Shown here one piece after another: positions 18,656 through 26,823 of a stretch of 64,000 nucleotides of DNA (position 1 is the first letter of the stretch; every line of letters starts with the position of its first letter). A program made the position numbers and the translations under genes. The DNA is from Dyadobacter jiangsuensis (GTDB lineage: Bacteria; Bacteroidota; Bacteroidia; Cytophagales; Spirosomataceae). The notes below the pieces were generated by a model, which searched no databases, was not told the DNA's origin, and saw only the letters and a list, made by a program, of their open reading frames with translations. Where the stretch lies: positions 124,001 to 188,000 of the forward strand of contig NZ_PYAS01000015.1 of NCBI RefSeq assembly GCF_003014695.1, read 5' to 3'.

Positions 18656-18680
18656 AGACCCTTCGGGGTCTTTTGTTTTA
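18656..18680 (+). terminator. Rho-independent terminator or attenuator after susD 2
   Basis: AGACCC at 18656-18661 and GGGTCT at 18666-18671 form a perfect 6-bp stem closed by a TTCG tetraloop, followed by a T-rich stretch (TTTGTTTTA). The stem is short, so it may only partly separate susD 2 from the hydrolase gene downstream. Confidence 0.7.
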
Positions 18681-18706
18681 TAGTTAATCAATCATCTCTA
18701 TACCCA

Positions 18707-19549
18707 ATGAAAAAAATTGCCCTTTACCTACTGGCATTCGTCTCGCTCGCAAGCGCGTCGTATGCGCAGAAAACCGCAACTATGAATGTAGCTTCGTACA
18801 ACCTACGCTACAACACCCCCAATGACGGCGTTAATGCCTGGCCCAACCGCAAAGAGAATGTGAAAGGCCTCATCCGCTTCCATGAATTCGACATTTTCGG
18901 CGTGCAGGAAGCATTGGTAGGCCAGTTGAAAGACGTTGCCGAACTACCTGAATTTGCCTACTATGGCAAAGGCCGTGACGACGGCAAAGAAGGCGGCGAG
19001 CACTCCGCTATTTTTTACAAAAAAGACCGTTTCAAACTGTTCAAATCGGGCGATTTCTGGCTGAGCGAGACACCCGACAAACCGGGTCTGGGCTGGGATG
19101 CCAAATGCTGCAACCGCATTTGTTCGTGGGCACAGTTTGAGGATTTGAATACCAAAAAGAAATTCTACTTCTTCAATGTGCATTTCGATCACCAGGGCGT
19201 TGAAGCCCGTCGTCAATCGGGACATTTGATGGTGAAAAAGATCAAGGAAATCGCAGGAAACAACACCGCAATCCTCACCGGCGATTTCAACTCATCACCG
19301 GACACTGAACAGATCAAAACGATCGCCGGCGTGCTCAACGACACACACAATGTCACCAAACAAGCTCCATACGGTCCGGAAGGCACATTCAACAGCTTCA
19401 AGTTCGATGCGGAAATGAAGACGCGCATCGACTATATCTTCGTAAGCAAAAATGTGGATGTACTGAAATACGGCGTGCTAACCGACTCAAAAGAGCAGCG
19501 CTATCCGTCTGATCATCAGCCGGTGTTGGTGAAAGTGGAGATTAAATAA
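18707..19549 (+). CDS. Exported endonuclease/exonuclease/phosphatase-family hydrolase
   Basis: 280 residues from the ATG at 18707, chosen because a clean signal peptide follows (KKIALYLLAFVSLASASYA) and a terminator lies just upstream. The frame itself stays open back to 18539. The fold's active-site set is complete: N32, GVQE (Glu 68), NVHFDHQG (about 157-164), TGDFNSS (Asp 193, Asn 195), RIDYIFV and YPSDHQPV (Asp 269, His 270). Members cleave phosphodiester or phosphomonoester bonds in nucleic acids, phosphoinositides or phospholipids. Placement after susC/susD 2 suggests that it processes that system's ligand. Confidence 0.88.
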   Translation: MKKIALYLLAFVSLASASYAQKTATMNVASYNLRYNTPNDGVNAWPNRKENVKGLIRFHEFDIFGVQEALVGQLKDVAELPEFAYYGKGRDDGKEGGEHSAIFYKKDRFKLFKSGDFWLSETPDKPGLGWDAKCCNRICSWAQFEDLNTKKKFYFFNVHFDHQGVEARRQSGHLMVKKIKEIAGNNTAILTGDFNSSPDTEQIKTIAGVLNDTHNVTKQAPYGPEGTFNSFKFDAEMKTRIDYIFVSKNVDVLKYGVLTDSKEQRYPSDHQPVLVKVEIK

Positions 19550-19626
19550 TTTGGGCTTCGCCCTTCAAGCTTTCAGCAGCCGGCTTTTGAGGATTTGGTC
19601 TGTGCCCGATCACCAAAAGTCGGCTG

Positions 19627-19791
19627 TTATTCATCGTCAAACTTTGGCAGGCCGTATTTTTTCAAGGTTTCAGTGGCCTCATCGACTTTCTTCTTGAACA
19701 GATTCATTTCAAGATATCTGTCCAGGGATTTGTCCACTTTTTTCAGCTTTGGCCGAAAATTCCGCTCTAATTCTTTCTCTGCGTTTTTCAT
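19627..19791 (-). CDS. 54-residue charged small protein, partner of DUF6934-like gene
   Basis: The minus strand reads MKNAEKELERNFRPKLKKVD and ends KKYGLPKFDDE, 54 residues. It is very rich in Lys, Glu and Asp, with no hydrophobic stretch, and is predicted mostly helical or coiled. Its ATG overlaps the stop of the upstream gene by 4 bases (ATGA), which implies translational coupling. I do not recognise a family. The size, charge and coupling resemble toxin-antitoxin partners, but that is an inference only. Confidence 0.7.
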   Translation of the reverse strand: MKNAEKELERNFRPKLKKVDKSLDRYLEMNLFKKKVDEATETLKKYGLPKFDDE

Positions 19792-20240
19792 TTCATCTTT
19801 TTTTTTCTGGTAACAAGAAAAGCCTCATAATCAATCCCCAAAACAAACTTTTCCCACTGACCATGATTTAACCCGTATATCTGAAAATCAAGAGTAATCA
19901 GCTCCAAATTATTAGATATTCCGATTCTGTAAAGTCTTGTTCTCGCTCTCGTGCTTCCCTTAAAATACACTTTTGCATCTGGAAATCTGTCGGTGAAAGG
20001 ATAAAGCGTTGCTGCTACCGTAGCCATAACCTTCTGTGTGTCTCCGTTGTTCGTCACTGTTGAGTCATCAAAGTCCTCAGTCGAACCAATTTTATTACCG
20101 AATCCCATGTTAAATGTGCCAGTCAAGCCAATTCGAGAATAAACTACCAGCTTCTCGACGTCACCTTTTACACCCTGACTAACAAACTCGAAAGTCAAAG
20201 CGGTATCACCGGGTGTTATCTCATATTGATCATAGTGCAT
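19788..20240 (-). CDS. DUF6934-like conserved hypothetical protein
   Basis: 150 residues from the ATG at 20240. An upstream in-frame TTG at 20249 overlaps the putative -7 element, so I do not use it. The body reads as a beta-rich domain (ALTFEFVSQGVKGDVEKLVV, VTNNGDTQKVMATVAATLYP, FKGSTRARTRLYRIGI) that resembles the DUF6934 family of Bacteroidota. The most conserved-looking part is NGDTQKVMATVA followed by GSTRARTRLY. It is the first gene of a coupled pair with a 54-residue protein. Function is unknown. Confidence 0.7.
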   Translation of the reverse strand: MHYDQYEITPGDTALTFEFVSQGVKGDVEKLVVYSRIGLTGTFNMGFGNKIGSTEDFDDSTVTNNGDTQKVMATVAATLYPFTDRFPDAKVYFKGSTRARTRLYRIGISNNLELITLDFQIYGLNHGQWEKFVLGIDYEAFLVTRKKKMK

Positions 20241-20246
20241 GTAATG

Positions 20247-20254
20247 CAAAGATA
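20247..20254 (-). promoter_or_regulatory. -7 element abutting the start codon (near-leaderless transcript)
   Basis: On the minus strand 20254-20247 reads TATCTTTG, a perfect TAnnTTTG, only 6 bases before the ATG at 20240. Transcription would begin within a few bases of the start codon. No clear -33 element is visible. Confidence 0.45.
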
Positions 20255-20293
20255 AATACTAAATTACAGGCATCATCTCCAAGCATGTAACCC

Positions 20294-20992
20294 GTGGTAA
20301 GCCGTACAAACCTTTTGATAATCTGTGCAGTAGCGTGTCTGGCATTGACGTCGACGCAAAGCGTCAAAATCAAAATTATTGCCCCCAAAGCATGGAATGA
20401 CAGGAAGGCGCTTCTGCTCACGCGGGAGAAGGGGTTTGCGGCCGTGGTGCATTCGATCAGGCTGGGATTTGATACGACACACCTGACGATGGACTCGGAT
20501 CTGTTGCCGGACTTGTACCAGTTCCAGGTTTCGCAGAAAAAAGGCGCATTGACATTTTTCTTCGACCCGGGCACGGAGATACGGCTGGATACTTTCAACC
20601 TCGCCAAATCAACGGTAACTCATTCGAAAAGCAATGAAGAATGGCGGGAATATCAATCGCTCGTTCAATCCCCTTCTGACCAGCGCCTGGACGCTTACCT
20701 GCTCGCGGAGGCGCGTGCGAAAAAACGCAACCTTCCGGATAGCGCACGGTATTGGGTTGACCAGCAGGCGTTGGAGCGCGAAAGGCTCTGGAGTGCGACA
20801 ACCAGTTTCATTTCCAATCACCCCAAATCGTACGTCAGTTTGTATTTATTGAAAGTCAACTGGTTTGCATTGAAAGACCGGGGCTTGTTCGAAAAGCTGG
20901 ATCGTTCGCTGGCACATCACCGGAATTACCGTTTTTTGAGCGAAAAGAATAAAGGAATTGCTAAAAGTGCGTCGCCCGGCGTTCGAAAATAA
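20294..20992 (+). CDS. DUF4369-like secreted protein, apparently lacking its thioredoxin domain
   Basis: 232 residues from a GTG start, with an N-terminal hydrophobic signal (LLIICAVACLALTS). The segment LTFFFDPGTEIRLDTFNLAK, then KSTVTHSKSNEEWREYQSLV, resembles the N-terminal domain found in TlpA/ResA-type thiol-disulfide oxidoreductases (DUF4369). The helical spacer LDAYLLAEARAKKRNLPDSA also fits. Such proteins usually continue into a CxxC thioredoxin domain after about residue 230, but here the frame stops at AKSASPGVRK with no CxxC. It is either a natural short form or a truncated gene. Confidence 0.6.
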   Translation: MVSRTNLLIICAVACLALTSTQSVKIKIIAPKAWNDRKALLLTREKGFAAVVHSIRLGFDTTHLTMDSDLLPDLYQFQVSQKKGALTFFFDPGTEIRLDTFNLAKSTVTHSKSNEEWREYQSLVQSPSDQRLDAYLLAEARAKKRNLPDSARYWVDQQALERERLWSATTSFISNHPKSYVSLYLLKVNWFALKDRGLFEKLDRSLAHHRNYRFLSEKNKGIAKSASPGVRK

Positions 20993-21209
20993 TATATCGG
21001 CAACCGGCTACTCCTTGCCAAAAACATCAGTATCCCAGCCGCGAAACGCATAGTATTTTCGCTTTGGCTGACAACTGCAACCTCGAACCATAGTGTATCA
21101 ATCGACCACATTTTCCATACATTAAAAAAGGGTTACTCATCTCTTTATATCAATGGATTAGCTTTCAATTTAATCGTTAATAGTTTGTGCTCAAACCATA
21201 TTCAGGATA

Positions 21210-21620
21210 ATGCAGATCTCGGCAAGCATTCAAAACAGTTTAAACAGGCATACCATAACGGTCGCGACCAACGGTACCGAGAAGCAATTGCAAATCCCCC
21301 CACGAGAAACCGGCTACGGCTCGTCCGTCAATGGAGGAGAAATGCTGTTACTGGCCCTCGCTACCTGCTATTGCAACGACATTTACCGGGAAGCAGCTTT
21401 GCGTAACATAGTAGTGGATGACATCGATGTAAAGTGCTTTGCCGATTTCGGAGCACCCGGCGATTCCGGAACCAATTTCCGGTATGAGGTCTCGGTGACA
21501 TCAAATGCCTCGGGGGCTGAAATCGAAGAGTTGATCCGGCATACCGACCAGGTAGCCGAAATCCACAACACACTCCGAAAAGGCGTTAAGGTAGATTTGA
21601 TCCAATCCAAGAACTTGTAA
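21210..21620 (+). CDS. OsmC-family protein
   Basis: 136 residues of the OsmC/Ohr fold (thiol-dependent peroxide or acyl-hydroperoxide detoxification in the cytoplasm). The signature region GEMLLLALATCYCNDIYREA (about residues 43-62) carries the family's helix cysteine, and the N-terminal ETGYGSSVNGG matches the substrate-loop region. The usual second cysteine is less clear, because C79 in VKCFADF is the only other candidate. It lies 4 bp before an amidohydrolase gene, so the two are likely cotranscribed. A distinction between OsmC and Ohr cannot be made safely. Confidence 0.8.
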   Translation: MQISASIQNSLNRHTITVATNGTEKQLQIPPRETGYGSSVNGGEMLLLALATCYCNDIYREAALRNIVVDDIDVKCFADFGAPGDSGTNFRYEVSVTSNASGAEIEELIRHTDQVAEIHNTLRKGVKVDLIQSKNL

Positions 21621-21624
21621 AACA

Positions 21625-22941
21625 ATGCAGACAAGCCTCTTCCGAAGGATAACCTGCCAACTGGCATTAATTGCAGCTATTTGTAGTTGTAGTAAACATG
21701 CCGACAGTCCTGCCGGGAAGCCCGCTCAAATCCGGGAAATCAACCAGAAAGAAATCATTTCAAAAAACGCCATTATTGCAATCACGGGTGCGACCATTGT
21801 AGACGGCACGGGTGGAACGCCTATCGAAAATGGCTGTGTGATCGTAACCGACGGGATAATTAATGCCGTGGGCAACAAAGCGGACATTAAAATACCCGCA
21901 AATGCGCAGGTTGTCAATGCCAAGGGCCTCACGTTGCTGCCAGGCTTCATTGACTCCCACTTCCATTTGGACGGCGTCCATGGCCTCCCCGCACAATTTC
22001 TCCAGAATGGCGTAACCTCGCTGCGCGATCCCGGTGCATGGATCGAAGCATATGACGATGAAAGAAAGGGCGGGAAACCGATACCAAGGCTTTTCCTCGC
22101 CGGGCCGCATATCGACATGTTTCCTCCCGCCTACCCGCGCGACGCGTACGTGGTCAGGGATCCGGACGAGGCCGTGCGCGAGGTCAATCATCTGATCGAT
22201 CAGGGCGCTTCGGTAATCAAAGTCTATTTTCGCCTGCCACCAGCCATCATCCGCGCGGTGTGTAAAGCCGCTCATGCGCGAGGTATTCCCGTAACCGGCC
22301 ACCTCGAAATTACGGAGGCCCGTGAAGCCATCGAGGCTGGACTTGACGGCATTGAGCATATTACCTCTTTCGGTCTGACGCTCGTGCCGCAAAGAGAGGC
22401 CGAAAAGTACCGGCAAATGGTACTCGCTGACAATAATGCCCGAAAACAAGGCCGGTACGAGGTTTGGAAAAACATTGACCCGGACAGTCCGGTTACCAAT
22501 TCACTGGGTATTTTCCTGAAAGACAAAGGCACGTTTGTTAGTCCGACGCTCGGCGCATTCGAGTACCAGGCCACGACAGGGCAGCCACTCGACACCGCCC
22601 GTTTGGAAGGATTTATCAAAATGAAAAAGGTCACGGGTAGGCTGTATCGCGCAGGCGCCAGGATCGTTGTAGGGTCGCATTCGATGATTCCTTATGCGGA
22701 AACCGGTTGGGCATTCCAGCGGGAAATGGAATTGCTCGTCCTGAGCGGGCTCCGTCCGGCTGAGGTAATTACGGCAGCGACACTCCAGAATGCACGCTTT
22801 TTTCAAGTAGACGATCGGCTGGGAAGCATAGAAAAGGGAAAGCAGGCCGATCTTATCCTGATAAAAGGGGATCCATTGAAGAACATATCGGCTACCCGGA
22901 ACGTTAGCAGAGTTATGCTGAACGGAGTTTGGGTTAAATAA
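21625..22941 (+). CDS. Lipoprotein amidohydrolase (prolidase / imidazolonepropionase-like)
   Basis: 438 residues. The N-terminus LALIAAICSCS carries a lipobox-like signal. The metal-binding motif is FIDSHFHLDG (Asp-x-His-x-His), followed by SVIKVYF (possible bridging Lys), PVTGHLEI and GIEHIT. The usual GTDS-type catalytic Asp near the C-terminus is replaced by GSHSMIPYAETGW. The C-terminal LGSIEKGKQADLILIKGDP is a hallmark of the superfamily. Substrate is unknown; relatives act on amides or cyclic imides, including peptides. Confidence 0.82.
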   Translation: MQTSLFRRITCQLALIAAICSCSKHADSPAGKPAQIREINQKEIISKNAIIAITGATIVDGTGGTPIENGCVIVTDGIINAVGNKADIKIPANAQVVNAKGLTLLPGFIDSHFHLDGVHGLPAQFLQNGVTSLRDPGAWIEAYDDERKGGKPIPRLFLAGPHIDMFPPAYPRDAYVVRDPDEAVREVNHLIDQGASVIKVYFRLPPAIIRAVCKAAHARGIPVTGHLEITEAREAIEAGLDGIEHITSFGLTLVPQREAEKYRQMVLADNNARKQGRYEVWKNIDPDSPVTNSLGIFLKDKGTFVSPTLGAFEYQATTGQPLDTARLEGFIKMKKVTGRLYRAGARIVVGSHSMIPYAETGWAFQREMELLVLSGLRPAEVITAATLQNARFFQVDDRLGSIEKGKQADLILIKGDPLKNISATRNVSRVMLNGVWVK

Positions 22942-22976
22942 GCAAGAATCGCTACATTGCTTTAAACAACATCACT

Positions 22977-24362
22977 ATGAAAAATCTCCTTCTGATTGTC
23001 CTGAGCGCATTGATGTTTTGGACAGGCAACCGGGCCTTTGCACAGGCCGAAGAAGAAAAACTCGATCTTCCAGGCGACAACCTCAATCTGTATGCGGTTT
23101 TAAAGCTCTTCCAGGAATCCGAAACCCTGGAAGGTTTTGAGCGAAAACTCAATGAAGAAGATTCAGAGATCAACAACCTTGACCTTGATGGAGACAACCA
23201 GACAGACTACATCCGCGTAGAGGATAATGTGGAGGGAAACCTTCACACGATTAGCCTGAAAGTGGCAGTCAGCGAAAGAGAGGATCAAGATGTAGCTGCA
23301 TTTTATGTCGAAAAAAAGGAAGACGGCGAGATATGGATACAACTTGTAGGTGACGAGGATCTTTACGGCAAGGACTATATTATCGAACCCAATTCACAGT
23401 CGGGAACAGTCACAGAAACGCCTAATCCTGGGTATAGCGGAAACAGGGAGGTTCAGCCTGCTACCACTCAGCAGAATGTCGTTTATGTTTCCAGCTGGCC
23501 GGTCATTCAATTCATTTTTGTGCCTAGATATGTGATCTGGCGGTCGCCGTGGCGGTGGCATTACTACCCCTCCTACTGGCGTCCATGGAGGCCGAGATAC
23601 TGGCATTATTACTACGGCTATCATTACCACTGGCATTACTATTACAACGGGCATTTCCGTCGCTGGCCCAGCTACCGCAACCCGGTTTGGCACACGCATT
23701 ACTATGGCGGTAATTTCCGCTCTCGCTCGGTGATCGTGCGTACGCGCTCCACGCGAGGCGACTATCGCGCCACGTACTCACGACCTTCGTCGGCACGGCA
23801 AGGATCTGCATTATTTGTAAAAAGATACCCCAAAGCTCCCACAACACGCGACAGGCTTCCCAGCTTCGATAAAACGGGCCGTCCGGTGATCACCCGACCT
23901 TCGACCGGCCGACCGGGCACAACCAGGCCAGGAAACGGCGGAACTACACGTCCTTCTGTTGAAAGACCCGGCAGCGAGAATAACGGCCGCCCAGGCACAA
24001 GCCGACCAGGAACCGGCCGTCCCGAAGTTACGCGCCCGGGAACATCGCGGCCCAATCCGGGCGTAACAAGACCGGATATCGAGCGGCCGACACGGCCAGG
24101 TAACCCGGATGTATCCAGACCTACCCCCACGCCACGGCCCGAGGTGACGCGCCCGACGCCATCGCCCCGCCCGGAAGTGACCCGACCCACACCAACTCCT
24201 CGTCCGGAAACATCGCGACCCAACATCGAGCGTCCTACGCGGCAGACACCCAATGCGAGGCCCGCACCCGCTCCCCGCCAGGAAACGCCGCGTCCTTCCA
24301 CAACGCCATCGAGCCGTCAGCAGAGTTCACCGCGATCGTCGAGGGAGACGGAGCGGCCTTAG
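22977..24362 (+). CDS. Secreted low-complexity protein with aromatic and Arg-Pro-Thr repeats
   Basis: 461 residues, not assigned to a functional family. A signal peptide (1-23, ending AFAQA) precedes an acidic domain (24-140, LDLDGDNQTDYIRVEDN). Next comes an extreme Trp/Tyr/His-rich stretch (188-243, RYWHYYYGYHYHWHYYYNGH), and then a long tail of RP-x-TRP units (about 300-461, PRPEVTRPTPTPRPE). The tail is strongly basic. Similar modular proteins occur in Bacteroidota and are uncharacterised; a cell-surface or matrix role is possible. Its gene converges with mtgA. Confidence 0.75.
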   Translation: MKNLLLIVLSALMFWTGNRAFAQAEEEKLDLPGDNLNLYAVLKLFQESETLEGFERKLNEEDSEINNLDLDGDNQTDYIRVEDNVEGNLHTISLKVAVSEREDQDVAAFYVEKKEDGEIWIQLVGDEDLYGKDYIIEPNSQSGTVTETPNPGYSGNREVQPATTQQNVVYVSSWPVIQFIFVPRYVIWRSPWRWHYYPSYWRPWRPRYWHYYYGYHYHWHYYYNGHFRRWPSYRNPVWHTHYYGGNFRSRSVIVRTRSTRGDYRATYSRPSSARQGSALFVKRYPKAPTTRDRLPSFDKTGRPVITRPSTGRPGTTRPGNGGTTRPSVERPGSENNGRPGTSRPGTGRPEVTRPGTSRPNPGVTRPDIERPTRPGNPDVSRPTPTPRPEVTRPTPSPRPEVTRPTPTPRPETSRPNIERPTRQTPNARPAPAPRQETPRPSTTPSSRQQSSPRSSRETERP

Positions 24363-24383
24363 CCGCTTAGTTATTGAGATTAG

Positions 24384-25070
24384 TTACAGATCCGCCAGAT
24401 ACTTCTGCCCGCCCAGGTAGCGCATCTGGCGGACAATCTGGTTGGTACGCTTGTTCACATACGCAGACGGATTCTGGATCGAGAACCGGATCGGGTTGGG
24501 TAATACCGCTGCGATGCGCGCGGCCTCATAGCGGGTGAGGCGTTTGGCCGATTTATTATAGTAACGCAGCGAAGCCGCTTCTACACCAAAAGTCATTTTA
24601 CCCATTTCGGCTACATTCAAATACACTTCCAGAATACGTTCCTTGCTCCACAGCACTTCGATAAGAACTGTAAAATAGGCTTCAAGGCCTTTCCGGACAA
24701 AACTCCGGCCGTGCCAGAGGAATACGTTCTTAGCGACCTGCTGGGAAATGGTACTGGCTCCCCGGGCGCGCTTGCGGTCCTCGGTCATTGCATTGTATAT
24801 CTGATCGAAATCAAACCCCCAGTGGTTAGGGAAATTCTGATCCTCTGAGGCCACTACGGCCAGGGCTACTTCTTTGGAAATGTTCTCGTACGGCTCCCAA
24901 TCGTGATAAATCTCCGTGTCCTCATCTGCCCTGAATGCGTCGATCTTCCGGGAGATCATGTAAGGCGTTACCCAAATGGGCAAGAACCTCAGGATAATCA
25001 CCCAAACCACTGAAAGCACGAGAAAAGCAAGGAAGACTTTGAGCGCAATAAATTGCAGACGGCGGAGCAT
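24384..25070 (-). CDS. mtgA: Monofunctional biosynthetic peptidoglycan transglycosylase
   Basis: 228 residues of the GT51 family, which polymerises lipid II into glycan strands at the outer face of the inner membrane. One N-terminal span (about 8-30, IALKVFLAFLVLSVVWVIIL) anchors it. Catalytic motifs are VASEDQNFPNHWGFDFDQI (catalytic Glu), GASTISQQVAKNVFL and SKERILEVYLNVAEMG. There is no penicillin-binding domain, and the length fits MtgA. Confidence 0.93.
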   Translation of the reverse strand: MLRRLQFIALKVFLAFLVLSVVWVIILRFLPIWVTPYMISRKIDAFRADEDTEIYHDWEPYENISKEVALAVVASEDQNFPNHWGFDFDQIYNAMTEDRKRARGASTISQQVAKNVFLWHGRSFVRKGLEAYFTVLIEVLWSKERILEVYLNVAEMGKMTFGVEAASLRYYNKSAKRLTRYEAARIAAVLPNPIRFSIQNPSAYVNKRTNQIVRQMRYLGGQKYLADL

Positions 25071-25193
25071 AAAACTTTTTTACTTCTACAAACAGAAACC
25101 AAGTAACAAAAACAGCGTACAAAGAACAGAAACTAATCAGGTTTAGGCAAAGAAATATGCGCCTTAATCGCCAATTTTTTAAACACGCTGTAT

Positions 25194-26474
25194 ATGAATG
25201 AGGATTTACTGAGTTTTATCTGGCGTTTCCAGTACTTCGAAAAGAAAGGGCTGGCGACCGACGAGCACCTGCCGCTTTCCATCATCCGACCCGGCCAGAG
25301 GAACACCAACGCTGGACCGGATTTTTCCGAAGCCCGCGTTGCGATCAACGGAGTGCTTTGGGTAGGAAGTATCGAAATCCACGTGAAAGCATCCGACTGG
25401 TATCTCCACGAACACCAACACAACGGTGCCTACGACTGCGTGATTCTTCATGTAGTGTGGGAAAACGATCGCCCGGCAATGCGGCGCGACGGCACAATAG
25501 TCCCGACATTATCACTGAATGGCCTCGTAAAAGCCGCCGTGATCGAAAGGTACCGTTGCCTGCTCGATGAAAAAGATACAGTACCCTGCAATCGGCAGTT
25601 TGGAGCGGTGGAGCAAATCCGCAAATATGCCATGCTAGACAGGGTATTGCTCGAAAGGCTGGAACGTAAAGCGCTGGAAATTCAGTACCTGCTGGAAGCG
25701 AATCAGCAGGATTGGGAGCAGACGGCGTATCAATGGCTTGGCCGGCATTTCGGATTCAAACTCAATGACGCCCCATTCCAACGGCAGACCAGCATTGTTC
25801 CCTGGAAAATCATTCGCAAACATACCGACCGGCTCATTCAGGTTGAAGCGTTGCTATTTGGCTGTTCGGGACTCATTTCCGAGCATTCAGAGGAAATATA
25901 TGTTCGCCAGCTGCACCAGGAGTTCCGCTTTCTCAGCGCCAAATACAAGTTACAGGACGACAAGATGAATCCGCATGAATGGAAATATGCACGGTTGCGT
26001 CCGGCAGGGTTTCCGACGGTCCGGCTGGCACAATTCGCGCGGTTGCTGTGCAATACCGGCGGGCTTCTGAACCGGTTTATCGTATCGGAGCATTTTGATG
26101 AAATACGGGCGATGTTCCGGATCGAACAATCTGCCTACTGGCGTGAGCATTACCTATTCGGAAAGAAAGCGCGGGCGCAGGTCCCCGTGTTGGGTACCGA
26201 CGCCGCTCATTTGCTGATCGTCAATGCCGCTGTACCGCTGCTCGTCGCCTATTCGAAGCATAGACAGCAACCCGAGCTGCTAGATAAAGCTATTTACTGG
26301 CTTTCGGAAATACCCGCGGAAGATAACCGGATCACGCGCGAGTGGGCGTCCCTGGGTATGCGCGTGAAAACCGCCGCGGATTCGCAGGCACTGATCGAGT
26401 GGTTCAATAACTACTGCACGCCGAAGCAATGCCTGGAATGCATGGTTGGCGCATCACTCGTGAGAGACGGCTAG
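25194..26474 (+). CDS. DUF2851-family protein
   Basis: 426 residues matching the Bacteroidota DUF2851 family. It starts MNEDLLSFIWRFQYFEKKGL, contains RPGQRNTNAGPDFSEARVAI and WVGSIEIHVKASDWYLHEHQ, and ends in CTPKQCLECMVGASLV with three cysteines. No signal peptide or membrane span is visible, so it is cytoplasmic. The molecular function of the family is not known to me. It converges with a small membrane-protein gene across a tandem repeat. Confidence 0.85.
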   Translation: MNEDLLSFIWRFQYFEKKGLATDEHLPLSIIRPGQRNTNAGPDFSEARVAINGVLWVGSIEIHVKASDWYLHEHQHNGAYDCVILHVVWENDRPAMRRDGTIVPTLSLNGLVKAAVIERYRCLLDEKDTVPCNRQFGAVEQIRKYAMLDRVLLERLERKALEIQYLLEANQQDWEQTAYQWLGRHFGFKLNDAPFQRQTSIVPWKIIRKHTDRLIQVEALLFGCSGLISEHSEEIYVRQLHQEFRFLSAKYKLQDDKMNPHEWKYARLRPAGFPTVRLAQFARLLCNTGGLLNRFIVSEHFDEIRAMFRIEQSAYWREHYLFGKKARAQVPVLGTDAAHLLIVNAAVPLLVAYSKHRQQPELLDKAIYWLSEIPAEDNRITREWASLGMRVKTAADSQALIEWFNNYCTPKQCLECMVGASLVRDG

Positions 26475-26478
26475 CAGA

Positions 26479-26547
26479 AGGCGCTCAGTCAGGGGCGCTT
26501 AGTCAGGGGCCCTCAGCCGGGGCCGCCTAGCCGGGGGCGCCTAGCCT
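26479..26547. repeat. Degenerate 13-15 bp tandem repeat, five units
   Basis: Units read GGCGCTCAGTCAGG, GGCGCTTAGTCAGG, GGCCCTCAGCCGG, GGCCGCCTAGCCGG and GGGCGCCTAGCC. The block fills the space between the DUF2851 stop and the end of the convergent small gene, and it overlaps that gene's last codons. Confidence 0.75.
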
Positions 26548-26738
26548 TTAACCAAATTTACGCCCGTCAACAGAAATACCGTTCCCACCAAAAACGGCAC
26601 GATCGATTCCCATTTGGAAACTGTAAGCCCCAGCACGGGTTTGTCTGACAAAAATGCGACGCATGCGAATAGCAATACCGCAATACCCAGAATGGTGAGC
26701 AAAGAGCCGAAAAAACGTTTGAACTGAGCGTTTTCCAT
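26541..26738 (-). CDS. Small two-span membrane protein, 65 residues
   Basis: The sequence starts MENAQFKRFFGSLLTILGIA and has two hydrophobic spans, about 11-30 (LLTILGIAVLLFACVAFL) and 45-62 (IVPFLVGTVFLLTGVNL). It has the compact form of a conserved Bacteroidota inner-membrane protein of unknown function. It lies upstream of cca in the opposite order of transcription flow: both are on the minus strand, with cca first and an 85-bp gap between them. Confidence 0.65.
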   Translation of the reverse strand: MENAQFKRFFGSLLTILGIAVLLFACVAFLSDKPVLGLTVSKWESIVPFLVGTVFLLTGVNLVKG

Positions 26739-26823
26739 GAAATGTGTCTATGAGGAGATTAAAAAGTTCGCAAAAATATCAATTATGCGCTGGCATTGGC
26801 CTGGTTAGCATAAAAAATGTGCC

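Noticed and set aside
18539..18706. Upstream extension of the EEP-family gene
   Set aside because: It overlaps the end of susD 2 and runs through a terminator; a proper signal peptide starts at 18707.
19553..19568. GGGC-TTC-GCCC hairpin after the EEP gene as a terminator
   Set aside because: The stem is only 4 bp and no T-run follows, so I could not support a terminator call.
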